DNA of 64,000 bases. Source: Ahaetulla prasina. Lineage: Eukaryota; Chordata; Lepidosauria; Squamata; Colubridae. The translations under genes were made by a program, and so were the position numbers. Below are positions 48,377-59,720 of this stretch, one piece after another. The first letter of the stretch is position 1; each line of letters begins with the position of its first letter. The stretch spans positions 33,123,520 to 33,187,519 of the forward strand of contig NC_080546.1 of assembly GCF_028640845.1 (NCBI RefSeq), in the 5' to 3' direction. A model generated the notes under the pieces. It was not told the DNA's origin. It ran no database searches and worked only from the letters and a program-made list of their open reading frames with translations.

Positions 48377-50416
48377 GTAATTTCTGCTATTTATATTCTA
48401 GAATCTCTGTACTGGTTTAATTGCACCTTAGTAACACCATTTCTGTAGTGGCTGGTATACAATATACACACACACACAAAATTACATACCTAGGTACTAG
48501 AGGCTTCTTTCTTCCTAATGAAGTTGTTTTCTGTACATAACAAATAACTTTCAAATTACTGCTTTAGATCTGTTTATTGAGGACTTTTGATACAATATTT
48601 CAGATATGCACATTTGCTTTTGTGTACCTAATATTTTTTGGGAGGGGATAGCTTTTTCTAGGCATTTTTCTAAACCGTAAGTCCCAGTGTTCCAATATAG
48701 TAGACCAGGCTTGACAATTAATCCAAAATCTTTGCTTAATACTCGTAAGTCATTTGGTAACTTGGCTCCCTTACTTCAGCAATCAGGCCAGGCATACTGT
48801 ATTTTCCTTTTTATTTTTTAAAGAAATGGAAAAAAAGATATATGTTACCGTAGCAGATTTGTGCAGTTTATTTAAAAAAGACAAAAATAAAAAGAAGCAA
48901 AAGCAACTTTTTCTGCTTTGAGGTTTTAAGTATGTACCTAATTTTCTCTGGTCTTGAACTGAAAATTAGACGCTACTCTTTTTTTCCCTTTTACTTCGAT
49001 AAAATACATCCAGACATATATCGTGATTACTTCCCAAAGAAGAATGTTACTCGTTGGGTTAAATTCTGTTTCACTGAAAGTAGTGAATATGAGCTTATTG
49101 TTCATTAGGCAACATCCTTCCATAGCATTACGTATTTTGTTCTATTAATTGAATCATCAGTTTAGCCTCACAGTAAAGTAATACATGAAAATGTATCTCC
49201 TGCCTAAATAATATTCTAGTGATTAAAAGCCAGCACAATTTTTGTGGCTCTTATAGAAGCTACTATTCAACAGATTTTGCAGGAGCACCCAATCTGATCC
49301 ATGTCTGTCTATCCTTTCCCACCCCATTCTACATTCATTACTTCTGATAATACATTCATACTGTAATAGAGGTGAAAGGGAAGTTTAATTATATAATCTT
49401 GACAATGGCAATAGGATTAAGAAGTAATCCTTGCTAATAAAGTACTGCAGGTTGGAAATGAAGTTGAAATTGTCAGGGGTTTTCAACAGGACCTGAGGTG
49501 CCCTGGCTCTTGCAGCTGTCTCCTTGGCCTGTAATTGAATGTCTGAAAGTGATTGAAAAAATGTTATTTCTTCCCAGGATTACATGCTAATGTACAGAGG
49601 GCAAAGGGAGACAGCAAAAGAACACATAGCTGCTTATTTCATCCATTTGTGGGAATGAGCTTTGGGAAATCACGGCAGTCGTGCATCTCTCAGATGCCCA
49701 TCTGCAAACACAATGTATTTGTACACTGGGAATAGAGGGCAAAGCTGCTCCGATCAGAACAGAGCATCTCTTCCATTGTCCTACTGGCACACATTGAGAT
49801 TGATTCAAGATTAAAGATATCACAACCTCTAACAATTGACAGAAATGACAATTCATCTGGATTTTTTTTGTGTGTGTGGGGGGGCAGATATTCACCCATT
49901 GATTACCTACATGTGCACACCTCATTTATATCCACTTTATTAATGCAAAAGGTTACATGTCACAAATAACATTTTACCATTTTTGAAACAAAAGCCAGGA
50001 TGATAAATATACTCTTTGTTGCTCTCAGAATTCCCTGTTTATAAACCACTAAGATGACAAACATAATCCACTTTCCATCTCTGGATCCTGCTTTATATAA
50101 CACCCTGCATATTGTTAGAACTGCGTCCAGCCTATTGTTTTGAGTAGTACACTGATCTGCTTCTGTGATAAGCCCTGTGGAGATGTGATTATTCCAATAA
50201 AAATGCATTCAAATGGAAACCAGTGCTCCAGCTGTTTATTCCCACAGTCCCTGAGCTGCACTAGCCATGTATGGATAGCTTGAAACATATTTAACTGATA
50301 GTTGAAGCAAAGTGTCCTTTTCAGTTTCTAGCACTGTATATTTAACTTTTAAATGTATGTCTTGGCTGTGCATATAAATAAAACGTAGCAGCGAATCATA
50401 TATTTTTAAAATAGGT
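48377..50416. other. LRBA intron between the second and third exons; possible regulatory patch
   Basis: No gene. The stretch 49560-49870 is repeat-free, with TCTAACAATTGACAG and ATCAGAACAGAGCATC, and could be a conserved non-coding element. A G run (GTGTGGGGGGGC) lies at 49872-49885. Confidence 0.35.
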
Positions 50417-50524
50417 CCTTCCTTCCTTCCTTCCTTCCTTCCTTCCTTCCTTCCTTCCTTCCTTCCTTCCTTCCTTCCTTCCTTCCTTCCTTCCTTCCTT
50501 CCTTCTACCTACCTACCTACCTAC
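50417..50524 (+). repeat. (CCTT)n then (CTAC)n microsatellite, about 350 bp before an LRBA exon
   Basis: About 22 CCTT units run from 50417 to 50504 and are followed by about five CTAC units. The tract is pure and therefore likely length-variable. Confidence 0.97.
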
Positions 50525-50870
50525 GTACTTATCTGAGGCATTTGGTTCTGAAGCATTTCAAAGTTTTCAGGAGTAGAAAATGAGATGATCTAACAGCCAT
50601 CTAGATGGGCATACATAATCACTTCCATTGCTTGCAGCTGTACTTGTTCAAATCTTTGGCAACCCAGCAGTGCAACAATGCATTGCATGTGTTCTTGGAG
50701 TGTATATAAAAATGTTCTTTGTTAGAGGCAGCTTGTTTTGCAAAGGGTGGGCTGTATTGATCGAATAAAAGAAGTAACGTGCATATGTGTAGTTAGAAAA
50801 TTTTGTGCTTTTTCTTCAGATTATGGCAAACAAAGTGTTGGACTGTGTGTGCTTTTCTTTTCTTTTGTAG

Positions 50871-51007
50871 GTCCTGTTAGTCTATGTACACCAGCTCAGC
50901 TCGTGGCCCCTTGTGTAGTAGTGAAAGGCACTCTGTCCATCACCACCTCTGAAGTGTATTTTGAGGTAGATGAAGAAGAGCCCAGTTTTAAGAAAATGGA
51001 TCCCAAG
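50871..51007 (+). CDS. LRBA: LRBA internal coding exon (start of the PH-BEACH domain)
   Basis: This 137-bp exon encodes GPVSLCTPAQL, then VVVKGTLSITTSEVYFEVDEEEP and FKKMDPK. This is the first beta-strand region of the PH-like domain that packs against the BEACH domain in LRBA and neurobeachin. The acceptor tract TTTTCTTTTGTAG ends at 50870, and the donor AAG|GTAAGA is near consensus. The exon ends between codons, so the next one should start in phase 0. That exon (family expectation: a segment beginning near ILAYTEG) was not found before 64000, so the intron is at least 12,993 bp. MAB21L2 lies inside that intron on the other strand. Confidence 0.96.
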
Positions 51008-53799
51008 GTAAGAGATCTCTGACTTTCTCTCTCCCTCCTTTTAAAAGACAAATACTAAGTAATCTTTCCATCCAGGATTTTCTTTCTGTCTATTGACTTA
51101 AGGTTTTTCAGTCCTTGATTTAGCCAAAGTCGAGTGCTCATGTATGTGAGTCTATTTAAGTATGAAATATATTACTTCTAAGAACCTTTCTTAATTACCT
51201 GAAGGCAGAACCCTCCAGGGAGATGCCTGAAATACAATTGCTTGAAAACAAGAGAATGGGTAAAATATCTTAAATTAGCAGAACTGCCCCTTGATATCTG
51301 TGTTTTGGCTTTGAATGTTAAATAACACTCTGTTCTGAAAGCATGGTTTTTTTGGACATTTGTGCTGTATGGTTCTGCTTAAGCTTTTCTTAAATATACT
51401 GTAGTCTCCAAATACAAAAGTAAATTCCATTTCATTACTTCACAAAGGAGCATCTCTGTTTATAAATGTAAACTTATTTCTTTAAAATATTCACCATGTT
51501 TTTCATATTAGAAAGTATTAGTGAACATGCAGTCTTTTTAAAGATGTGCTTTATTATAGAAACAATTCTGTTTATTTTTTAAAATAAGAGACATTTGCAG
51601 TGCTTTCTTGAAGAAAATGGAACACAAAACTGTATGATGTGATATATGCAGATTAGGTCTATGTTGGCAATTGTTACACAAATTGTTGCAATTTTATTCT
51701 CTATGAATATTTTTACAATATGAATAGTATCATTTATGAAATCTTTAATATCTAGTAGAAAGTAATTCTGAAACTTTTTTTTAAAAAAATACACTTTTAT
51801 ATAGCATTGCACTAGTTAATTTAAAATTATAAACTTACCAGAAGCATGTAAACTTTTCAAGCTAAGAGTAGTGTGCATATAAGAACTTCAGTTTAACTGC
51901 AGTTTATTTGGGTGCTAATTTATTCTGAAAGTAATTATGCAGCCATCAAATAAAGAGGCAGAATATTAATTTACATTTACCTCATTGTAGTTTTAGAAAC
52001 TTCAGTATACATTATTTTAGACTAAACTATATGTATTTCCCTGCTGCTTTGAAATAACTTCTCTCCTAGTAAGAGAGAAGTAAACTGGTATTAGGTTTAC
52101 AATATTACTTTAAAAACAATCTAAGCCAGACATCTTAAACTGATGGTAGTCATAGAACATTAGAAAAGCAGTCAACTGTATTAATTTATTTGGAAATTGG
52201 GAAATGTTTGTGCTAGTGGTGGTAGGATAAGCGTCAAGCTGTTGAGTTCTCCTTGTGGAAACTTTCTAAATCTTTAGTTGTTTGGGTTATGAAGTCATGC
52301 AGTAAAACAACATTGTTTTCTTACAACCCTGGCATTTTCCCATGTCTTTTCTTTTTCTTCCCTCCCTCCCTTTTCCATATGCTGTGGATAACAAAAACTT
52401 GAGTAGCCACACCCCTTCTTCTAGCACCAATCCGGCACTTGCTTCAAAGCCTCCAAACAATTTGATCAATTTAATTTGTCTGTGTATTTTTCTAAACTCT
52501 GGGAAGGAAAAACCTTGTGACAGGATTTTTGAAGTAAAGCAGCTGGGGATATTGTTGTTACTGATAGCATCAAAGTTTATATTATTACTGAAAGCCTGTT
52601 CCTAACAAGATTCTTGAATTCTAGAGCATAGTCTTTATTCTGAGCTAGTGGAATGGCTGGTGGAGCATGCATGAAAACTCAGTTCATTATAAGCCATTAT
52701 CAGATTTGAACCATTTTCAGCATAAAGTGTACTTATTGCATTTGGGTTTCTTTAGCTTTGATTTTTGCCCCAAAGCAGATACTGAACAAATAAGCACATT
52801 GGCATTCAAGCAGGAAATATATGTTAGAGCTTTATCAATGCACCAAAACTAAAACAATTTTTCATTTTCAATTTAGACTTTTTTAAGGCATAATGTTTAT
52901 ATGCAAAGACTAATCAACGTTTCCAAAGTATTAAAAAAACCCACAAACTTTCTGTCACAATTTGTCTAAATAAAAAATGAAAGTAAGTTTTTTTGGGGGG
53001 GGGAACAAAAATTTCATATCTTTGTAAGGCTGCAATTCCCTTCATGTTTATTTGGGAGCAAACCACTTTGATGGCAGTGATAAACTTGCATAGGTTCAGG
53101 ATGAAGTTAGAAAAAATCCAGTAGTACAAGGCCGCTATAGATTAAATAAATATGTACATCAAAATTTGTACAAACTATAACTCTCACATTTGACTCCTTC
53201 AGAAGAGAGAAATCATATTTAAAACATGTAAAAAATCCTTTCTGAATGAAGATCATTTTAATATGGAAATCAGTGTCAGTTGTCCTGAAGAATGTTCCTT
53301 AAAAATGCTTTCCATCTTGTTCCAAATGCATATGTATACATTCTGTAAAACTATATAGGAAAGAAAATTTCCTAGATTTCCTAAATTATATATTTAGGGA
53401 TAATTTTACATTGCCTTGAAATTCATTTAATATTGAATTTTATTATCTCTATGCTAGAAAAGGCAGAAGGATAGATGAGTGAAGAAAGAAAGTACTTATA
53501 TTCTACAAAGAAAGGGAAGTTATATCAACTTGTAATAACATTAAAAAACTAATGGCTTCCTGGAGAGAGAAAAAATAGCTACCTAAGGCTGCAGAGTTGT
53601 TTTACAACAGAAACACTTCTCTATTTGGATAATTTGTTTGGTATCAGTTAGAAACATTCAAAATGCGTTGTTATAATTTGTAAGTGGAAAATCTATCTTA
53701 ATTGCCCTTCTGCTTTTCATTTCTATTTTCTGCTTAAAAAGTAAAAATCTTCGGTACAATCACCTCTTAATTGCGGATGTTTGGAATAAAGAGACACGA
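51008..53799. other. LRBA intron between its third exon here and MAB21L2
   Basis: AT-rich, with no recognised gene. Frames at 51579-51812 and 52287-52605 have no known domain. A G run lies at 52994-53003. Confidence 0.5.
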
Positions 53800-54373
53800 A
53801 GGCAATGGAAAGTTAAAATCGATTTATTTTTTATTTTTTATGAGGTTTCTTAACTGTTTTCAATAAGTTCAAATTTAAGCAAATGGTGGGAAAGAAAAGA
53901 AGTTCATATAGTCTGTCATTGGCACTGGAATACATTTAACACCAGTAAACTTTTATAGCGGTGACTTTTTCTTTCATTTGTTCCTCTTTCTTTTTGGGGA
54001 TTCTGTTTTTTTTTTCCTTTTAATTTATTTTGTTTTCTTTCCTTACTTTTTTAAAGAAAGAAAATCGTACATCTAGTTAAATAGCGTTGTTTTTCACTTG
54101 GTGACAACATTCAGGCAAACGGACGAGAGAGAGGAAAGAGGGACGGAGAGAAGGGTGGGGGGCTCACACACACGGAAGATTCAGGGCGGGGAGGGGAAGA
54201 AATGTACCTCGGGTTTCGCTCGGCTGCCGCCAAGTCCTTTCCCTGCCGGGAGAGTCTTGTCTTTTTAAGGACATTTTAGGAAAAGGGGAGCGGAGGAACA
54301 GCGCCGCCGCCGCCGCGCCTTCAGTCTCTGAGCCCGTCCTCCTTCCAGAGTTTGCAACGGAGCCCCGGGCGCC
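53800..54373 (-). other. MAB21L2: Probable MAB21L2 3' untranslated region with candidate poly(A) signals
   Basis: Downstream of the MAB21L2 stop codon (leftwards on the + strand) the sequence changes from GC-rich to T/A-rich. Minus-strand AATAAA signals appear as TTTATT at 54024-54029 and 53823-53828. Either could end the transcript, giving a 3' UTR of roughly 350 or 570 bases. This is inferred from signals only. Confidence 0.4.
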
Positions 54374-55453
54374 CTATAGCTTGTCCAGACTCTTGGGGTT
54401 GGTGAGGATCTCCCGGGCCAGGCGCCAGGTCTGCTTGGCGGCGCTCTCCAGGGCCGAGTGGGGCTTGCCCTGAAAGAGGTCGAGGTTGGGCAGGAAGTAG
54501 TGCGGGCAGCGGCGGCACTGCAGGCAGGAGATGAGCTGCAGGAGGATGCCGTTCAGGCGGTCGCCCAGGCAGGCCTCGTCCCAGTCGGTTTCCCGCGGGT
54601 GCTTCTCGCACTCGTAGAGCAGCAGCGTCTTCATGTGGTAGTTGTTGAGCGGCTGGCCGGGCAGCTCGAGGTGCCGGTCGCGCAGCGTCTTGAGCACCGA
54701 GAGGCACTTGTTGCGGCAGCCGCCCAGCAGCAGGCGGTTCTCGGCCTCGCCGAACTGCAGCACCCAGGCGTCGCTCTCGGCCGAGCTCTGTTTGCCGGTC
54801 AGCGAGTAGCATTCCTTGGAGAGCAGGTTGAAGCCCTCGGCCTTGACCTCGGCCACGCGGTTGGGTCCCGGCCAGGGGATGTGGGGCAGCGGCCACTGGG
54901 CAGCGCTGCGCGGCCAGATACCGGTGCACTTGAAGGCGGGCGTGATCTGCACCACGTAGCGCTCGCGGATGCGGAGCTTGACCTCGCTGGTGTCGGCGAT
55001 CATCTTGACCACGTCGCGGTAGCTGCACTTGTCCACGGCCTGCGCCACCAGCGTCTGGAAGCGCGAGCGGATCTTGCGCGCCGACAGGTAGCCCGAGGCG
55101 GTGATGAACTCCACCCACAGCGACATGCTGCGCTTGCGGCCGTCGCTCAGCTTGAGGACGGCGCAGCCCGGCAGCGAGCCGTCGTCCACGAAATTGAAGA
55201 CGCCCATCTGGTTGAGGTAGAGCACCACCTCGAACTCGGTGGGCGAGATGACCTCCAGGCCCTCGTAGCGCGCGTCGATCTCGCTCAGCGAGCTGATGAA
55301 GCGCGGCTCCTGCACTTCCACCTCTTTCAGCACGTCGGAAACGACCTTGCACACCTCGCGGATGGTTTTGGCGATGGCCGCCTTGCGGGCCTGGCACCGC
55401 TCCGTGTAGTATTTATTCAGTTGGTAGACCAGCTTGGCTTGCGCGGCGATCAT
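54374..55453 (-). CDS. MAB21L2: MAB21L2, intronless MAB21-family nucleotidyltransferase-fold protein
   Basis: A complete 359-codon reading frame on the minus strand, starting MIAAQAKLVYQLNKYY and ending NPKSLDKL followed by TAG. The length and ends match the usual MAB21L1/L2 protein. The nucleotidyltransferase-like motif TEFEVVLYL puts two acidic residues at Glu73 and Glu75. Glu49, Arg51 and Arg247, positions altered in human eye and skeletal malformation alleles (known), are all intact. The C-terminal half carries the Cys-rich CLQCRRCPHYF stretch. MAB21L2 is needed for eye, neural and body-wall development. Its fold resembles cGAS, but enzymatic activity is not established. The start was chosen by family length; it has A at -3, although the frame stays open 73 codons upstream to 55672. 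The gene lies antisense in the LRBA intron, which identifies it as L2, not L1. GC content and CpG density are far above the surrounding intron. Confidence 0.98.
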   Translation of the reverse strand: MIAAQAKLVYQLNKYYTERCQARKAAIAKTIREVCKVVSDVLKEVEVQEPRFISSLSEIDARYEGLEVISPTEFEVVLYLNQMGVFNFVDDGSLPGCAVLKLSDGRKRSMSLWVEFITASGYLSARKIRSRFQTLVAQAVDKCSYRDVVKMIADTSEVKLRIRERYVVQITPAFKCTGIWPRSAAQWPLPHIPWPGPNRVAEVKAEGFNLLSKECYSLTGKQSSAESDAWVLQFGEAENRLLLGGCRNKCLSVLKTLRDRHLELPGQPLNNYHMKTLLLYECEKHPRETDWDEACLGDRLNGILLQLISCLQCRRCPHYFLPNLDLFQGKPHSALESAAKQTWRLAREILTNPKSLDKL

Positions 55454-56480
55454 GTTGGGGCAAACGTCCGGGCTGTACACCGGGCTCTCGCAGTACGTTG
55501 ACGGATCCAACGCCGCAGCCGCCGTCTCCGTGCGCGCGGGCAGAAGCCAAGCCCGCTTCGCCCGGTCGCTGCCACCGCCGAGGAGGACGAGAGGGAGGAC
55601 GAGAGACCGTCGGAACCCGCGCTGCCGCCGCCACCACCTAGCGCAGCGGACAACCACCTTTCTCTGGCGCAAAAGTTTGGCGCTTCCTTCACATCGGAGC
55701 GGCGCCCAATTGTTGGCCTGCTCAGGTTCGAAGGGGCTTCAGTTCTTCATTGGGGAAATTCGTTCCTTCTTCCGTACTTGGGGGGTTTGACTTTCCGCGG
55801 CAAAAATGAGAGGTCAGCGGGCCAAATTCTGGATTGACGGCGCGGTCTCTTTCCCTCTCCTCCCGCCTAGTTCAGGCCGTGGCAGCGCCGCTTTGCTCTC
55901 TAGTGTTGCTTTTCTTCCGGAGGCCGCGGCTGAAGAACGAGCCCGAAGGCAACCTTTCCGCCGCTGATTCCCGGCCTGCTCCTCGTCAAAGTTCTTAAGT
56001 TTAAGTCCAGCTTTAGGCCCCCTTCGGGATTTCCCCTTTGTTAAGAAATTGATTACAGGTAAACCTTCCCTTTTGTTCCGAATATATTGTCTTGAGCAGC
56101 AGGAAGGAGTGAGCGTGTGGATGCACTTTTCCGCTTTCCAGGATTTCTCCCCCCCTCCCCCTCCCGCCGCTTTCCGTTTCCTTCCCCCTCCCACTTTTGG
56201 AGCTGGATGCAGCCTCTTATTACTTTCCTGCGCCTCGCGTCCTCTCCCGGCACGGACGTCTGGAGGTCTCTGCCTTTGCGGAGAGGGTCGTTTAGTTTAT
56301 GAATGGTCCCAGGGCCCTGCTGAAGGGAGGCGTGGCTCGGGAATCCTACAATCGCCGCCAGAGCTGTCAGAGGGCCAGCCAATCGCTGGGCCGAGCCGCC
56401 TACACGGCCGCTGCGGGGCCCGCCACGATTGCAGATGCTGAGGAAGGAGGCCGGGAAAGAGAGAAAAAGACTGGAAAGAT
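55454..56480 (-). promoter_or_regulatory. MAB21L2: MAB21L2 5' leader and CpG-rich promoter region
   Basis: GC-rich, CpG-dense sequence runs from the coding region to about 56.5 kb. A CCAAT box sits at 56379-56383 in the segment GCCAGCCAATCGCTGG. The MAB21L2 frame stays open through 55454-55672, which I read as 5' leader. No confident TATA box was seen and the transcription start was not located. That this is the promoter is inferred from position and composition. Confidence 0.6.
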
Positions 56481-57779
56481 GCTTAAGGCACACGCATTGA
56501 TTTTATGCACGTCTGTGGAAACGAGAACGCACCTTACCCCGCTGTACCCTATTTCCCAATTAGCTGAAGGCCAGGAGAGAAGGCGCCTCGGTCCGCCAGA
56601 AATGGGGGAGAGAGAGAGATTAGGAAAAGTTGCTATTGAAGACATTGCTGTGAGTAGTAATGCAAGATCTCCACTTACCCTCCTGGGATGTTCAAGATGC
56701 AAGTCAAGGGTTTGCGGTCCCCGTTTAGACTGAAACGGATCATTCTACAACGGATAGCAAGACAGACTAGTAAAGTATTGAACATGGCGGGGAAGGAGAA
56801 ACGTGTAAAGGAAGAAGAAACAGCGTAACTTTCATACATGAACACACACATACTTACACAGTAGTACTTTTCCAGCAGGACCACTGTGATTCCTCTCTAA
56901 ATCTATTGCTGCTCAACAACTCCAGCATTTGTGAAAATGAACCCAATTATAAAAACCAATTAGGACCCTTGATTATCCAACCTGAGCAGTGTTTCGCTTA
57001 AAATTAACGATACCAAGCAATACGCCTAGTATACTTTTGCAAAATAGTAGGTATAGTTTAATATCCTTATCACTATGAAAAAGAGGTTTCGAATTAGAAG
57101 TTTGGCACCTAATAATATTGTATTTCTAATTACAAGTGGAGTTCCTGCTGGATTCCAGCCAGTGATCTCAGAAGCAATGTTTAACAATTATCACATTTCA
57201 GTATCTCCAGATTTATTAATTTTTTTCCTCCCAAAGGGCTTAGACAAATATTTATTCTTAGGTGCCAGTGTAAGCGGGTCAGCCGGGCCTTCCACGCAGA
57301 AACGTTTGTGCTTAATCGTAAATAAATTGTAAACTATTTTAGAGAGATGGAGAGCTAAGTGCAAGCACTGACTTTTTTCTGAGAAAAAAGTTTATTCATT
57401 ACTAACCCACCTACCCATCATTCCAGTAGATGCTTACAGAATTATTTTAATATTTTCGGCTAATCTTCAGTGTAAAATAGCCTGGGTATGACTAAGATAT
57501 ATCTTATTTTCTAGTTGGGCGCTAAATAGGTGACAGGCAGTATATGTGTGCGCACAATTGTATTTCATTTAAAAACGAGATTTTCGGATCTCAGCAAACA
57601 GCAACAACAATAATTTTCAACCGCGTTGCTGCAAGCCTTTGTTCTCTCCGAGGGGCTTGGAAATAAGCAATCCTGCGTTTCTGGGATTTTGGAATTGCTA
57701 TGACTTGAAGAAGTAGTGAGGCCCCAAGCCTTGCCTAACCCGCTATCTTCTCTGTTCATTTATCCCATCGGGTGTTAGA
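56481..57779. other. LRBA intron between the two GC-rich blocks
   Basis: Composition falls back to AT-rich intron. No exon or repeat was recognised. Confidence 0.5.
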
Positions 57780-58839
57780 ACTGAGTAGGACCCCAGCGGC
57801 TGGCTGGGGCTGGGGGCCACCAGTGTTCTCCACAGGACCAAGTCTTATTTGGAAAGGGCTCCATTAGCAAGGCGGCGCACCGGTTGCTCCCAACCACCAT
57901 CACTTCGTTCATTCCGCTGCTCTGGTTCCCGTCCGGTTGCTTCTCGAGCTCTTTTTTTTGAGGGGGGGGGCCGTAAAGAGGTTGTCTGAGGCTGTCCGTG
58001 GAGCGGGTTTATGGAGAACTGGGTAGCCCGAATCGAAAACCGGGATTGGGACTGGAACGAGATGGCTTGCGGGTGGCCATAACCTTCTGCATCCCGCTAG
58101 AAGCCGTCAATGACTGTTTGTAGGGTAGCCTCTCTATTGACTTGTCCAGTCCAGCTGCAGCCGTCTCTTGTGTCAAGCAGTCTGACCTAGTAGCTGTTGT
58201 AAAGCAGGATTTGTTTCCAGCCGAGCCTTCGCTGCTCGTTTGCTTTTGCTTCTATTTTTTATGAAACGTTTCCTCTCTCTCCCCCCCCCAAAAAAAAATA
58301 TTTGCCGACCGACGGACCCAGGTTGCAAGGTATAGTTTAAGACCTAATCTTTCCAGAAGTAGAAATCCCGGAATTGGGAGGGGGACAGGCACAAGGCGGC
58401 GGAGGGGGAGGGATGCTTCATCGACGACATCCCGTCTTGTGGCGCAGGCTAGTTTGCACCCTTGGAACCCGCACCTTTCCGAAGAGGCCAAGGAAGCAAC
58501 CCCGGCCAAGCCTATAAGGGCCCTGCGCTCTCTCGCCCCCACCCCCACCCCTGGAGAGTGCTCCAGCCCATCCGCAGCCGCGTTTCCGCTGTTCGCGCCT
58601 GCTACTTAGAAGAGAACCCCCATCTCGGTTTTCCCAGAGGCTGCGTCCCAAACCCGTTTTACGCTTGAAGAGCCGGTCTTCCTGGACCACTGGGGCTCCT
58701 GCTAAGGAGAGGACGCGGGTTAGCAGCTTTAGCTCGGCGCTGGTCGCCTTTCTATTCGCGGGCCTCGAGTGGGATCCCTGCTGGTCTCTAGGTTTGAGGC
58801 TTCCCCATCTCTCTCTCTCCGCCGCCCCGTCTGAGGTCG

Positions 58840-58960
58840 ATGCTCTTGTAAATAATAAATCAGTTGGAAAACAAAAGCCGGTCGGATTTATGGTCCTAAG
58901 AGCTAATTAGAAACATCATTTGAGCAATAAACTTAAACACTTTCGAGCAAATAATGCCTG
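58840..58960. promoter_or_regulatory. Candidate homeodomain-bound enhancer core
   Basis: An AT-rich island inside the GC-rich block. It carries GCTAATTAG at 58902-58910 (a VSX2/RAX-like site) and ATTTATGG at about 58887-58894 (posterior HOX/CDX-like). AATAAATCAG and AGCAATAAAC lie nearby. Motif matching was by eye, without alignment to other species. Confidence 0.3.
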
Positions 58961-59543
58961 CGGAAAAAGAGGGGAAGCGAGTCAGGAAGCTGGTCCTCGC
59001 CTACTGCGGCCGAGCCCTGGCGGCTTTAAGAGCCCGGGACCTTCCTTGCCGGTGACGGAATTTTGAAGGGAGGGTTGTGAGAAGGAAGATGGAGGATTGC
59101 AAGCGGAGGTTGCGGGGCTCTGTCGAAGAAGCGAAAGACGCTTATGGAAGGCTGCCGAAAAGCCGTCCCGCTCGCCTTGGCCGCCTGGGAATCGACGCGT
59201 CCGTCAGCAGCTCCTTGGGATCTTAAGCCCCTGGTCCGCCTAGAGGAGCTGAAAGTGCTGCTGGCGTGGAGGCGGAGGAGGTGGCGGGCCAGCGCCGAGT
59301 GCGCGCAGGGTCTCTGGCAGGGGGAGGCTCTCCGGGTTAAAAGCCACTTGAAGGCTTCGGCCGATTGATCTGCATTTCCTCCGGTTACAAGCCGTCTCAT
59401 CAGACTTGAGTTAATGAGGCGGGGGAAGGCGCGATCCCGGAGCCCTGACGAATTCATTAGGGAGGCTGCGGGCCATTTTCTCTGACGGTTGAAAGTGCGG
59501 GTTGGGTTGGTCTAACTCTCCACCCGCGCGGGAATACCTTAGC

Positions 59544-59575
59544 CCTTGCCTTGCCTTGCCTTGCCTTGCCTTGCC
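59544..59575 (+). repeat. (CCTTG)n minisatellite
   Basis: About six CCTTG units in tandem inside the GC-rich block. Confidence 0.9.
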
Positions 59576-59720
59576 TCTCCTCCTAGGTTTTCCCAGCGAC
59601 CCTCCCCCGCTCCTTTAAGACCGGCTGAGGATGGGTAGATCTCGTCCTTGGCGTTGAACTGGTCGGGGAAAAAAAACCCGCTGGAGAACCTCGAGGGCGG
59701 GAGAAGAGAGAAGGGCCGAG

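Larger units (their letters stand above)
57780..59720. promoter_or_regulatory. GC-rich, CpG-containing block upstream of MAB21L2
   Basis: A second GC-rich tract begins about 2.3 kb upstream of the MAB21L2 start and extends to about 59.7 kb. It holds many CpGs and several short open frames with no recognisable protein. It is interrupted by a compact AT-rich island at 58840-58960 with homeodomain-type motifs. It may be a distal promoter or enhancer platform of MAB21L2, or the start of a divergent non-coding transcript. Confidence 0.45.

Noticed and set aside
34972..51007. Assignment of the three exons to NBEA instead of LRBA
   Set aside because: KGKQSIK..ALGNQNSE and GPVSLCTPAQL fit LRBA, and the nested gene is then MAB21L2, its known partner.
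54321..55501. Long open frames overlapping MAB21L2 (+ strand 54458-55501 and a second minus-strand frame 54321-55397)
   Set aside because: They are shadows of the GC-rich MAB21L2 codons, with low-complexity Ala/Arg/Gly/Gln composition and no domain.
56049..56733. Frames of 130-146 codons upstream of MAB21L2
   Set aside because: GC-rich promoter sequence; no domain and no sign of conservation.
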